Of a DNA stretch of 12,177 nt, positions 7,734 to 12,177 are shown in pieces; position 1 is the first letter of the stretch, and every line of letters begins with the position of its first letter. The notes beneath the pieces were generated by a model. That model saw only the letters and a list, made by a program, of their open reading frames with translations. It was not told where the DNA came from and did no database searches. The stretch is from an uncultured Clostridia bacterium (GTDB lineage Bacteria > Bacillota > Clostridia > Oscillospirales > Acutalibacteraceae), in NCBI GenBank assembly GCA_937888485.1, contig CALAQQ010000021.1, positions 1 through 12,177 on the forward strand, written 5' to 3'. The position numbers were made by a program, and so were the translations under genes.

Positions 7734-7780
7734 TTTTATAATTAATTAATATATTGCTGAAACACGGAAAGGAGAAACAA

Positions 7781-8458
7781 ATGCAGGATTATTCAAAAAC
7801 AATCCCCAATATTGCAAGCCGATTAAGGCACAACATTCTCGAGCTGCCAAAGGAAATCAGAAGGGCAAGCGGAATTGTTATTTACGGCAGGCGGATAAAA
7901 AGCCTTGTTTTTACAACCGACCTTGCAATCATCAAAAACTGTGATGCCGATGCGGTTTTTGCCGTTTATCCGTTTACTCCTCAACAGTCAATAAGTGATG
8001 CTATAATCAAGGCATCATATGTACCGGTATTCTGCGGTGTTGGCGGAGGAACAACACAAGGAATCCGCACGGTTTCTCTTGCGAGGGATGTAGAATGTCA
8101 GGGTGCAATGGGTGTTGTGTTGAATGCACCTATATCAAATCTGAATCTGCGTGCCGTTTCAGGTGCAGTAGATATTCCTGTAATCATTACTGTAACCGAT
8201 ATAAAAACAGATGTCGGCAAACGGATTGAAGCGGGAGCAACAATACTCAATGTTGCAGGCGGAACACAAACCGTTGAAATAATAAAGAGTATTAGAAAAA
8301 AGCTTCCCGATATTCCTATCATCGCAACCGGAGGAAACAAACCCGAAACCATTCTCGAAACTATAGAAGCAGGTGCGAACGCCATAACCTACACACCGCC
8401 GACAACGCAGGAACTTTTTAAAAATATGATGAATAAATACAGAGAAAAGAATGATTAA
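7781..8458 (+). CDS. TIM-barrel phosphate-binding-type protein of unknown function
   Basis: The 225-residue protein reads as an alternating beta/alpha barrel: successive strands SLVFTTD (41-47), ADAVFAVYPF (56-65), VPVFCGVGGG (81-90), AMGVVLNAP (109-117), PVIITVTD (133-140), ATILNVAGG (153-161), PIIATGG (179-185) and ANAITYTPPT (199-208). The last two strands resemble the phosphate-binding half of ribulose-phosphate-type barrels. Similar clostridial proteins are usually labelled only as hydrolases, and I know of no established reaction. An in-frame TTG at 7754 exists, but AAAGGAG six bases before the ATG at 7781 fixes the start. It follows the alarmone synthetase by 47 bases without a clear terminator between, so co-transcription is likely. 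Confidence 0.75.
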   Translation: MQDYSKTIPNIASRLRHNILELPKEIRRASGIVIYGRRIKSLVFTTDLAIIKNCDADAVFAVYPFTPQQSISDAIIKASYVPVFCGVGGGTTQGIRTVSLARDVECQGAMGVVLNAPISNLNLRAVSGAVDIPVIITVTDIKTDVGKRIEAGATILNVAGGTQTVEIIKSIRKKLPDIPIIATGGNKPETILETIEAGANAITYTPPTTQELFKNMMNKYREKND

Positions 8459-8465
8459 AAAACAT

Positions 8466-8498
8466 TCTGATAAATAAGAATATCAGATTATTATTTTA
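8466..8498 (+). terminator. weak hairpin terminator after the TIM-barrel gene
   Basis: TCTGATA (8466-8472) pairs perfectly with TATCAGA (8481-8487) around an 8-base loop, followed by a T-rich tract TTATTATTTT. It begins 8 bases after the stop codon. The AT-rich stem makes it modest. Confidence 0.5.
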
Positions 8499-8547
8499 AA
8501 TAAAATATGAGATTGCATTTTTTAGCTGTTCGGGAAATACCTAAAAG

Positions 8548-8700
8548 CTTGCTCACAGTATAAGTGACGCCTGTTGTGTTACCGCAGCAGTATCCATTTA
8601 CCAACTCACAAAAGGATTTCAAACTTTGCTATAGGAAAAATTGAAAATGTTCAGGCAGTTTGATTAATTTGTAATTATTACAACTGATTATTTACAATAG
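8548..8700 (+). other. hairpin-rich non-coding stretch, possible small RNA
   Basis: No convincing reading frame was found on either strand. Successive local hairpins are visible: GC-TCAC/GTGA-c-GC with a 7-base loop (8551-8570), CTGTTG/CAGCAG with an 8-base loop (8571-8590, one G-T pair), ATCC/GGAT (8592-8617) and TTGTAA/TTACAA with a 3-base loop (8669-8683). The strong terminator at 8701-8736 follows, although a terminator for the upstream genes already exists at 8466. That arrangement suggests a separate transcript. No clear promoter was found for it and it matches no RNA family I recognise. It could also be a decayed gene remnant. Confidence 0.3.
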
Positions 8701-8736
8701 ATGCAGGTAACAAACGGTGTTGCCTGCATTTTTTAT
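8701..8736 (+). terminator. strong intrinsic terminator within the 8459-9067 intergenic region
   Basis: ATGCAGGTAACA (8701-8712) pairs over 12 bp (one G-T) with TGTTGCCTGCAT (8718-8729) around a 5-base loop, followed by a run of T from 8729 to about 8734. It lies over 240 bases beyond the nearest upstream stop codon, so it may end a non-coding transcript. Confidence 0.85.
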
Positions 8737-8745
8737 TTTCACCTA

Positions 8746-8774
8746 TTGACACTGCAGAAAAACTGATATAAAAT
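8746..8774 (+). promoter_or_regulatory. promoter with consensus -35, upstream of the repeat leader
   Basis: A perfect TTGACA (8746-8751) is followed 17 bases later by TAAAAT (8769-8774). TGATATAAA (8764-8772) offers an overlapping extended -10. It lies 10 bases after the strong terminator, so transcription would restart near 8781 and produce a leader of about 290 bases ahead of the gene at 9068. A second extended -10 (TGCTATAAA, 8792-8800) may add to it. Confidence 0.7.
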
Positions 8775-8833
8775 ATTAACGAACATTTGTTTGCTATAAA
8801 ATTAAAAATATTTTTATTTTTTCGTCAATTTTC

Positions 8834-9033
8834 AGGAAAAATTTTTGCGTTTTCACTCCATAATAAGTGAGAGCAAATATTTTTAACTTTTTTGAATTTG
8901 TAGGAAAAATACATCTACTTTCATTCCATATAAAGTGAGTGGGTTTTTTCTGAAGCAATATTTTTGAACAAATTGTAAATTATTTGAATTTCAGGAAAAA
9001 TTCGTTTTGTTTCATTCCTTTATAAGTGGGAGG
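8834..9033 (+). repeat. three 40-base hairpin-forming repeats in the leader of the HTH gene
   Basis: Copies start at 8834, 8902 and 8993. Each reads AGGAAAAAT, then exactly 8 variable bases, then TTTCAYTCC, then 14 bases ending AAGTGRGWG. TTTCAYT can pair with the AGTGRGW segment across an 8-base loop beginning CC: 8851-8857 with 8866-8872, 8919-8925 with 8934-8940, 9010-9016 with 9025-9031. Differences between copies mostly convert Watson-Crick pairs to G-U pairs, so an RNA stem survives in all three. Similarity extends upstream into T-rich flanks (TTGAATTT before copies 2 and 3; GCAAATATTTTTAAC and GCAATATTTTTGAAC after copies 1 and 2). Spacing is 68 and 91 bases. Copy 2 runs into GGGTTTTTT, like a weak attenuator. 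Confidence 0.8.
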
Positions 9034-9067
9034 ATAAAATTCTTCGTAGTGAGGTGATGCAATTATA

Positions 9068-10060
9068 TTGGACAACCCTAATTTCAGTTATATCGTTAAA
9101 CTCCCGAATCAGATAATAACCATTCCGCAGGACAGTCATCTTGCGTGGCTTCCGTTGTTTTACGCTCTCCCCAAAGAGCTTGTAATAAAACGGAAGGATT
9201 ATCTTGATATTCCGAGAAATCCGTATGATGTTCTTTACACGGATAAATACGATTATATCATCAACAATGATATGTTTCTTCAGCTCATCTGGGAATCGTA
9301 TGCGTGGTCTGTGTGGCAATTTCTTCAAGTTCCCCGCCGTGACGGTTACGGTAATATCCCCGGCAAGTGGACAGATTATTCAGGTGATTTTCCTCTGTGG
9401 CGATTGTGCTTTGTTATTCAGAATTACTTCCGAAAGAAATTCGAATACGAGATGGAATGGAGTTTTCAGAAACTTTATATGATGCCGAAGGAAATGAAAA
9501 TCCCGTGGCTTACATATCAGCAGTTCAGCAATCTTATCGGCAATCTTACAGATATGATTGTTGAAGAACAGAACTGGCAACCGATGATTGATGAAGTGTG
9601 GAATAATCGTCAGATGGAAGATTACAGCGAACGTAAAAGCACATACAAAAGAGATTTCATCAACAAGTGGTATTGTTCTTGGAATAAAAAGAAAAGTCCG
9701 ATTTTTCTTGACGAAGCAATCAAATCAGGCGAAGAAATCAGTGAAGAATTACTCGTTCAGTTACCGTCACCCCGTGATGATTTTGAAACAAGAATTCTTT
9801 CGAAACACAAAGTCGAAGCATTCTTTGAAACATTTGACGGAAAAGACAAGCGTATTTTGCAGATGCGAATGGACGGATGCACACTTAAACAGATTGCAAA
9901 ATTTGCGGGATACAAAACACCAAGTGCGGTTTACAAACGCATACAAAAAATCGCAACGGCATACGAGGATTTTGTTTCAAAGAAATACGGAGAATTTTTG
10001 GACATCCATTCAAAGAAAAAGAAGAAAAACAAACAAGCAGACAAAGACAGTCACGTTTAA
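9068..10060 (+). CDS. uncharacterised protein with C-terminal sigma-70 region-4-like helix-turn-helix
   Basis: This 330-residue soluble protein is not one I can name. Residues about 190-305 resemble the small sigma-70-like proteins of Firmicutes phages and conjugative elements: KRDFINKWYCSW (194-205), an acidic linker, then a region-4-like DNA-binding segment with DGKDKRILQMRMDGCTLKQI and GYKTPSAVYKRI (257-292). The first 190 residues are rich in Trp, Tyr and Phe with no recognised motif. The tail (316-322) is nearly all lysine. The start is TTG at 9068 with GAGGTGAT 10 bases upstream. No in-frame ATG occurs before codon 69, and a stop at 9050-9052 blocks extension. It has its own promoter, a long repeat-bearing leader and a terminator that overlaps its stop codon. 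It may control its own leader or a nearby mobile element; function unknown. Confidence 0.85.
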   Translation: MDNPNFSYIVKLPNQIITIPQDSHLAWLPLFYALPKELVIKRKDYLDIPRNPYDVLYTDKYDYIINNDMFLQLIWESYAWSVWQFLQVPRRDGYGNIPGKWTDYSGDFPLWRLCFVIQNYFRKKFEYEMEWSFQKLYMMPKEMKIPWLTYQQFSNLIGNLTDMIVEEQNWQPMIDEVWNNRQMEDYSERKSTYKRDFINKWYCSWNKKKSPIFLDEAIKSGEEISEELLVQLPSPRDDFETRILSKHKVEAFFETFDGKDKRILQMRMDGCTLKQIAKFAGYKTPSAVYKRIQKIATAYEDFVSKKYGEFLDIHSKKKKKNKQADKDSHV

Positions 10061-10077
10061 TTTCGTGGCTGTTTTTT
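10046..10077 (+). terminator. terminator overlapping the stop codon of the HTH gene
   Basis: ACAGTCACG (10047-10055) pairs over 9 bp (one G-T) with CGTGGCTGT (10064-10072) around an 8-base loop that contains the TAA stop, followed by a run of six T (10072-10077). Confidence 0.85.
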
Positions 10078-10102
10078 GATGCCCGAAAGGAGGAAATCAA
10101 AA

Positions 10103-10225
10103 ATGAGACGATAGAAATATTTCAAACGACCAACGCATCATTTTGAGAAAATGCATCGGAAAACACGGTGCTTTTCACGGTTCAAGAACCGAGAAAAAAT
10201 CACGAAAACAGATGAAATGTTTTGA
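10103..10225 (+). pseudogene. short basic reading frame interrupted by TAG at codon 4
   Basis: A perfect AAAGGAGG (10086-10093) precedes ATG at 10103 by 9 bases, but the frame reads M-R-R-stop (TAG 10112-10114). Past the TAG it stays open for 36 more codons to TGA at 10223-10225. The peptide would be strongly basic and rich in Lys, Arg, Phe and His, e.g. KYFKRPTHHFEKMHRKTRCF. A single change of TAG to a sense codon would give a 40-residue basic protein. The strong ribosome site in front of a three-codon frame suggests a recently broken small gene. A regulatory mini-ORF is the alternative. It lies between the HTH gene terminator and the next promoter, and has no recognised homologue. Confidence 0.4.
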
Positions 10226-10237
10226 TGTAAAGCGCAG

Positions 10238-10302
10238 TTGCTTTATGTGTTTATGTGTGGTATAATCAGCTCGACCAAATAAGAATTTGTAGAGGTAATA
10301 TT
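10238..10302 (+). promoter_or_regulatory. promoter and leader, copy A (before the DUF3784-like gene)
   Basis: TTGCTT (10238-10243), 17 bases, then TATAAT (10261-10266) preceded by TGG, an extended -10. From the -10 to the GAGG ribosome site the sequence is nearly the same as copy B at 10901-10935. AAAT/ATTT plus AC/GT can form a small 5' hairpin just before the ribosome site; the same pairing scheme exists in copy B. Confidence 0.8.
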
Positions 10303-10620
10303 ATGATTACATATTCGATAATTATGTTTTTGACAGCGATACTTTTTGTTGTGATAGGTGTTGCAATATATCGGGGAAAAACCAATTTGATTCATGATTA
10401 TCATCAAACAAACGTTACCGATAAATCCGCATATGGAAAATCTTTCGGAAAAGCTATGTTTGTTATCTCAACGGCACTTTTGCTTAGCGGAATAGTAAGT
10501 CTGCTGGGAGATTCGGAAAAGATTACATTGGTTGCGGTTGCAGTATTAATTGTTGGATTAATAATCGGATTTATCTGCATTTTTTGCGTGCAGAAAAAAT
10601 ATAATAACGGTGTTTTCTGA
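10303..10620 (+). CDS. small three-helix membrane protein, DUF3784-like
   Basis: The 105-residue protein has three hydrophobic segments (about 4-23, 51-69 and 74-96) separated by a polar loop with GKTNLIHDYHQTNVTDKSAYGKSFGKA (25-51) between the first two. That loop pattern, LI-x-x-Y followed by D-K-x-x-Y, resembles the DUF3784 family of small clostridial membrane proteins, whose role is unknown. The open frame extends back to GTG at 10255, but that lies inside the -10 region. AGAGG 7 bases before the ATG at 10303 and the promoter position fix the start. It is monocistronic, with a hairpin GACAA/TTGTC just after the stop (10623-10640) and a much stronger one at 10706-10749. The family call is tentative. 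Confidence 0.75.
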   Translation: MITYSIIMFLTAILFVVIGVAIYRGKTNLIHDYHQTNVTDKSAYGKSFGKAMFVISTALLLSGIVSLLGDSEKITLVAVAVLIVGLIIGFICIFCVQKKYNNGVF

Positions 10621-10705
10621 TTGACAAATTCCAAATTGTCGAACTGTTTTTGAATTTATATTTTTTCAGCAACCATTTATTTTTTGACAAAAATAAGTTG
10701 TAAAC

Positions 10706-10749
10706 ACAAACAAAAATCCGTTCACAAGAGTGGGCGGATTTTCGTTTGT
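10706..10749. terminator. long 20-bp hairpin, probable bidirectional terminator
   Basis: Bases 10706-10725 pair with 10730-10749 over 20 positions around the tetraloop AAGA, with one mismatch (10711/10744) and a few G-T pairs. The arms begin with A-rich and end with T-rich sequence on both strands, the usual form of a bidirectional terminator. It lies 86 bases after the DUF3784-like gene. Eleven bases of its left arm (10713-10723) recur inverted at 10793-10803 in the adjacent repeat. Confidence 0.65.
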
Positions 10750-10876
10750 ATTATTCATTGTTTATTATTCAATATTCATCATTCATTAAAAAGAACGGAT
10801 TTTCAATGAATAATGAATGATGAAGTCGCTTTCGCTGATGAATAATGAATAATTATGGGTGGGACACCCGCACCCG
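10750..10876. repeat. AT-rich palindromic heptamer repeat, MITE- or REP-like element
   Basis: The left half carries TTCATT-type units and the right half their complement, ATGAATR heptamers at 10806, 10813, 10838 and 10845. A perfect 13-bp inverted repeat, TTCATCATTCATT (10775-10787) and its complement (10812-10824), encloses 24 bases. The right half is interrupted by a small GC-rich fold (TCGCTTTCGCTGA, 10826-10838). The element ends in a second GC hairpin, GGGTG with CACCC (10857-10875), directly against the -35 of the next promoter. No reading frame or transposase is present and no target duplication was identified. With the hairpin at 10706-10749 it accounts for most of the 10621-10943 gap. 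Confidence 0.55.
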
Positions 10877-10877
10877 A

Positions 10878-10943
10878 TTGTAAAGTCAGATTATCTGTGA
10901 TATAATCATCTCGACGAATAAGAACTTGTGGAGGTATAAAATC
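10878..10943 (+). promoter_or_regulatory. promoter and leader, copy B (before the 53-residue membrane protein)
   Basis: TTGTAA (10878-10883), 17 bases, then TATAAT (10901-10906) preceded by TGA, an extended -10. The stretch 10901-10936 matches copy A (10261-10296) at all but about six positions including one single-base indel, and both end in GAGGTA. It sits immediately after the palindromic repeat. Confidence 0.8.
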
Positions 10944-11105
10944 ATGAAAAGCATTAAGATAAGAGCAATTATTACAGTTTTAATCATTATTGTTCTTTGG
11001 TTTATTGGTGACAATCTGGTTGGTGCAACTAATGATAGCATAGCATTAGCTTACGTAGGTGCTGTTATTGGTGGTGGCTGTTTTTGGATTGGAAGCAGAC
11101 CGTAA
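10944..11105 (+). CDS. small membrane protein, 53 residues, unknown
   Basis: ATG at 10944 opens a 53-codon frame to TAA at 11103-11105. GGAGG (10930-10934) lies 9 bases upstream and a strong extended -10 promoter precedes it. The peptide has a basic N-terminus (MKSIKIR), a hydrophobic helix at about 8-22, a short polar loop (GATNDS) and a second glycine-rich hydrophobic segment at about 33-50 ending in SRP. It would be a two-helix membrane peptide. Sequence similarity to the upstream DUF3784-like protein is not evident, although their promoters and leaders are near copies. It is followed by a bidirectional terminator. Function unknown; the start and coding status rest on promoter, ribosome site and composition. 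Confidence 0.7.
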   Translation: MKSIKIRAIITVLIIIVLWFIGDNLVGATNDSIALAYVGAVIGGGCFWIGSRP

Positions 11106-11156
11106 ACTTCCAATTTGTTGAACTATGGTTCTAGAATAAGACGTACTGACAAAAAG

Positions 11157-11187
11157 AAAGCACTTCGGCTGAAGTGCTTTTGTTTTA
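11157..11187. terminator. bidirectional terminator between convergent genes
   Basis: AAAGCACTTC (11157-11166) pairs perfectly over 10 bp with GAAGTGCTTT (11171-11180) around GGCT, with T-rich tracts on both strands (11178-11186 on plus; complement of 11151-11159 on minus). It serves the 53-residue gene on the left and the radical SAM gene on the right. Confidence 0.9.
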
Positions 11188-12021
11188 TCAAAACTTCCTC
11201 ACGAAGCTACATCTTTTACATAATTCTTCGCATGCTGTTCGATTTGAGAAACCGTTGTAAATATTCAGTGCTTTTTGGGAGTTTAGGATATTTTCCATAT
11301 CATCTTCAAAAATATTGCCAAGTGGAATGTCACCGTTGCTGTCAAGGCAACAGGGGACAACTGTTCCGTCGGCTAAAATTCCGATTTGGTCACGGAGACC
11401 ATAGCAAAACACATTTTCATTTACATTATTGCTTTCAAGTGTCGGCCAATCGAACTTATCACCATATTGGATATAGATTTTTTCACCGATTCGTGTGCCG
11501 TTTCGTTCTTCATTCCAAGGTTTCGGGAAATAATCTTCAAGAACATTTAAAATATCATTATTCAAAGTGTTTTTTCCACCGTTGTTCCAAAGTCTGAGAA
11601 CGACGATTTTTTTGTTTTCAGCACTTTTTGCATAAGAAAAACAGTCGTTAAGATAGTTTTCAAATGATATTTTGTTGTCATTTGCTTCAAATGAATGTAG
11701 AGAAATAACTGTTTTATAGTGGGAACTTGAATTCAGAAGAATTTCTTTGCATTTGTTTAAAAGTGTTCCGTTTGTGGTGATGATTACCATGAAATTCATT
11801 TCTTCCGCAATCTGCAAAAAGGTTTCAAGGTCAGGGTGGCAAAGAGGCTCACCGAGAAGATGAAAATAGATATAATCAGTATAATCTTTAATTTTTTCAA
11901 GGACAATTTTGAATTCGTCTATGCTCATTCTCTTTGGGTTTCGTGTAGTTCCGGGACAAAATGAGCATTTTAAATTGCAGATATTTGAAATTTCAACATA
12001 TACTTTTGCAAATCTTTTCAT
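11188..12021 (-). CDS. radical SAM/SPASM domain protein
   Basis: This 277-residue cytoplasmic enzyme has the radical SAM iron-sulfur motif CNLKCSFC (Cys15, Cys19, Cys22), the SAM-contacting GEP (57-59) and a barrel with TTNGT (82-86). A C-terminal SPASM-type segment holds auxiliary cluster cysteines: Cys206 in FCYGLRDQIG, Cys224-Cys225 in GTVVPCCLDSNGDIPLGNI, and Cys264, Cys268 and Cys271 near the end. Related proteins with the same C-terminal pattern are common in Clostridia; I know of no assigned substrate. No peptide precursor or maturase partner is adjacent, though the 53-residue peptide gene is a convergent neighbour. The ATG at 12021 is preceded by GGTGAG three bases upstream and an extended -10 at 12043-12048. 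All cluster motifs are intact. Confidence 0.92.
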   Translation of the reverse strand: MKRFAKVYVEISNICNLKCSFCPGTTRNPKRMSIDEFKIVLEKIKDYTDYIYFHLLGEPLCHPDLETFLQIAEEMNFMVIITTNGTLLNKCKEILLNSSSHYKTVISLHSFEANDNKISFENYLNDCFSYAKSAENKKIVVLRLWNNGGKNTLNNDILNVLEDYFPKPWNEERNGTRIGEKIYIQYGDKFDWPTLESNNVNENVFCYGLRDQIGILADGTVVPCCLDSNGDIPLGNIFEDDMENILNSQKALNIYNGFSNRTACEELCKRCSFVRKF

Positions 12022-12042
12022 TTTCTCACCACCGTGTAAATG

Positions 12043-12050
12043 ATTATACC
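12043..12050 (-). promoter_or_regulatory. extended -10 promoter of the radical SAM gene
   Basis: On the minus strand TGG-TATAAT is seen (TATAAT is the complement of 12043-12048). The -35 at 17-base spacing, TTTATT, is poor, so the extended -10 probably carries the promoter. Confidence 0.55.
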
Positions 12051-12080
12051 ATAAAAAGGACAGGGAATAAAGAATTATTA

Positions 12081-12109
12081 TTGAAACAAATATTTATCTG
12101 TGTTAAAAT
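12081..12109 (+). promoter_or_regulatory. promoter of the gene at the right edge
   Basis: TTGAAA (12081-12086), 17 bases, then TAAAAT (12104-12109) preceded by TGT, an extended -10. Transcription would start near 12116, leaving a very short leader before the ATG at 12127. Confidence 0.65.
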
Positions 12110-12126
12110 TTGTCTGGGTGATAATT

Positions 12127-12177
12127 ATGAAACTTATAGTATGTCTTGACGACAAAAACGGTATGATGTTTAATAAG
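12127..12177 (+). CDS. partial CDS at right edge, conserved clostridial protein of unknown function
   Basis: Seventeen codons from ATG at 12127 run off the window: MKLIVCLDDKNGMMFNK. GGGTGAT lies 4 bases upstream and a good promoter precedes it. The start IVCxDDxNGMxFN is familiar from short clostridial proteins that databases often label ribonuclease Z without clear support. I treat the function as unknown. Confidence 0.6.
   Translation, partial: MKLIVCLDDKNGMMFNK

Noticed and set aside
8633..8660. An additional full copy of the AGGAAAAAT repeat upstream of the terminator.
   Set aside because: Only AGGAAAAAT and a loose TTCA match; the AAGTGRG half is missing, so it is probably chance in AT-rich DNA.
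8459..8740. Known riboswitch, T-box, 6S RNA or tRNA.
   Set aside because: None of the diagnostic core motifs of these classes was recognised by eye; an Rfam search would be needed to exclude them.
8993..9018. Alternative stem AGGAA with TTCCT inside the repeat, suggesting a switch between two folds.
   Set aside because: It is good in copy 3 only; copies 1 and 2 break the pairing, so it is not conserved.
8834..9033. CRISPR array.
   Set aside because: Only three imperfect copies with unequal spacing (68 and 91 bases), a variable internal 8-mer, spacers sharing sequence with each other, and no cas genes.
9057..9116. Upstream mini-ORF from ATG at 9057 (19 codons) overlapping the HTH gene start.
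   Set aside because: Its only nearby ribosome-like sequence is two bases away, too close. The site fits the TTG at 9068 better. It cannot be fully excluded as a regulatory ORF.
9588..10079. Plus-strand frame of about 163 codons inside the HTH gene.
   Set aside because: It lies out of frame within the HTH coding region, with no ribosome site, and its codon content is explained by the main frame.
11115..11597. Plus-strand open frame of about 160 codons overlapping the radical SAM gene.
   Set aside because: It covers the terminator and is antisense to the conserved SPASM region; no motif.

Overview
The window looks like chromosomal DNA of a low-to-moderate GC Gram-positive bacterium of the class Clostridia, probably an Oscillospiraceae/Ruminococcus-like gut organism. 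This rests on strong AGGAGG-type ribosome binding sites, sigma-A promoters (several with an extended TGn -10), U-tailed hairpin terminators, and families typical of Clostridia (CmpB-like permease, DUF2804, DUF3784-like, the radical SAM/SPASM protein). The taxon is an inference, not a match.

Region 1 (1-5180): the start of a MATE-type transporter reads leftward from 54. Diverging from it is a tightly packed membrane operon: ftsH protease, a CDP-alcohol phosphatidyltransferase broken by a one-base frameshift, a CmpB-like membrane protein, cdsA (CDP-diacylglycerol synthase) and a DUF2804 protein, closed by a hairpin terminator. CdsA makes the CDP-diacylglycerol that a phosphatidyltransferase would use, so the operon joins phospholipid synthesis to membrane protein quality control. 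The divergent promoter region carries three GTTGAA boxes spaced exactly 11 bp apart, next to a -10 that lacks a good -35. This is the architecture used by PhoB/OmpR-type activators.

Region 2 (5189-6966): a two-component system with its own promoter and terminator. An OmpR/PhoB-family response regulator overlaps by 4 bases a histidine kinase with almost no extracytoplasmic loop, so it probably senses in the membrane. It is a reasonable candidate to act on the 11-bp boxes.

Region 3 (7059-8498): a small alarmone synthetase ((p)ppGpp synthesis only) followed by a TIM-barrel protein of unknown function.

Region 4 (8459-10225) is the least explained. It starts with about 600 non-coding bases: a hairpin-rich stretch ending in a strong terminator (8701-8736), then a promoter with a consensus -35 (8746-8774), then three copies of a 40-base repeat with a conserved foldable hairpin (8834-9033). 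These form a leader of about 290 bases for a 330-residue protein with a C-terminal sigma-70 region-4-like helix-turn-helix and a TTG start. A terminator follows, then a very short basic reading frame with a perfect ribosome binding site but an amber stop at codon 4.

Region 5 (10238-11187): two small membrane protein genes of unrelated sequence, each behind a near-identical extended -10 promoter plus leader. They are separated by a long hairpin and an AT-rich palindromic heptamer repeat that resembles a miniature mobile or REP-like element.

Region 6 (11188-12177): a leftward radical SAM/SPASM gene sharing a bidirectional terminator with the preceding gene, then the first 17 codons of a rightward gene with a good promoter. 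No rRNA, tRNA, CRISPR array, transposase or integrase was seen.
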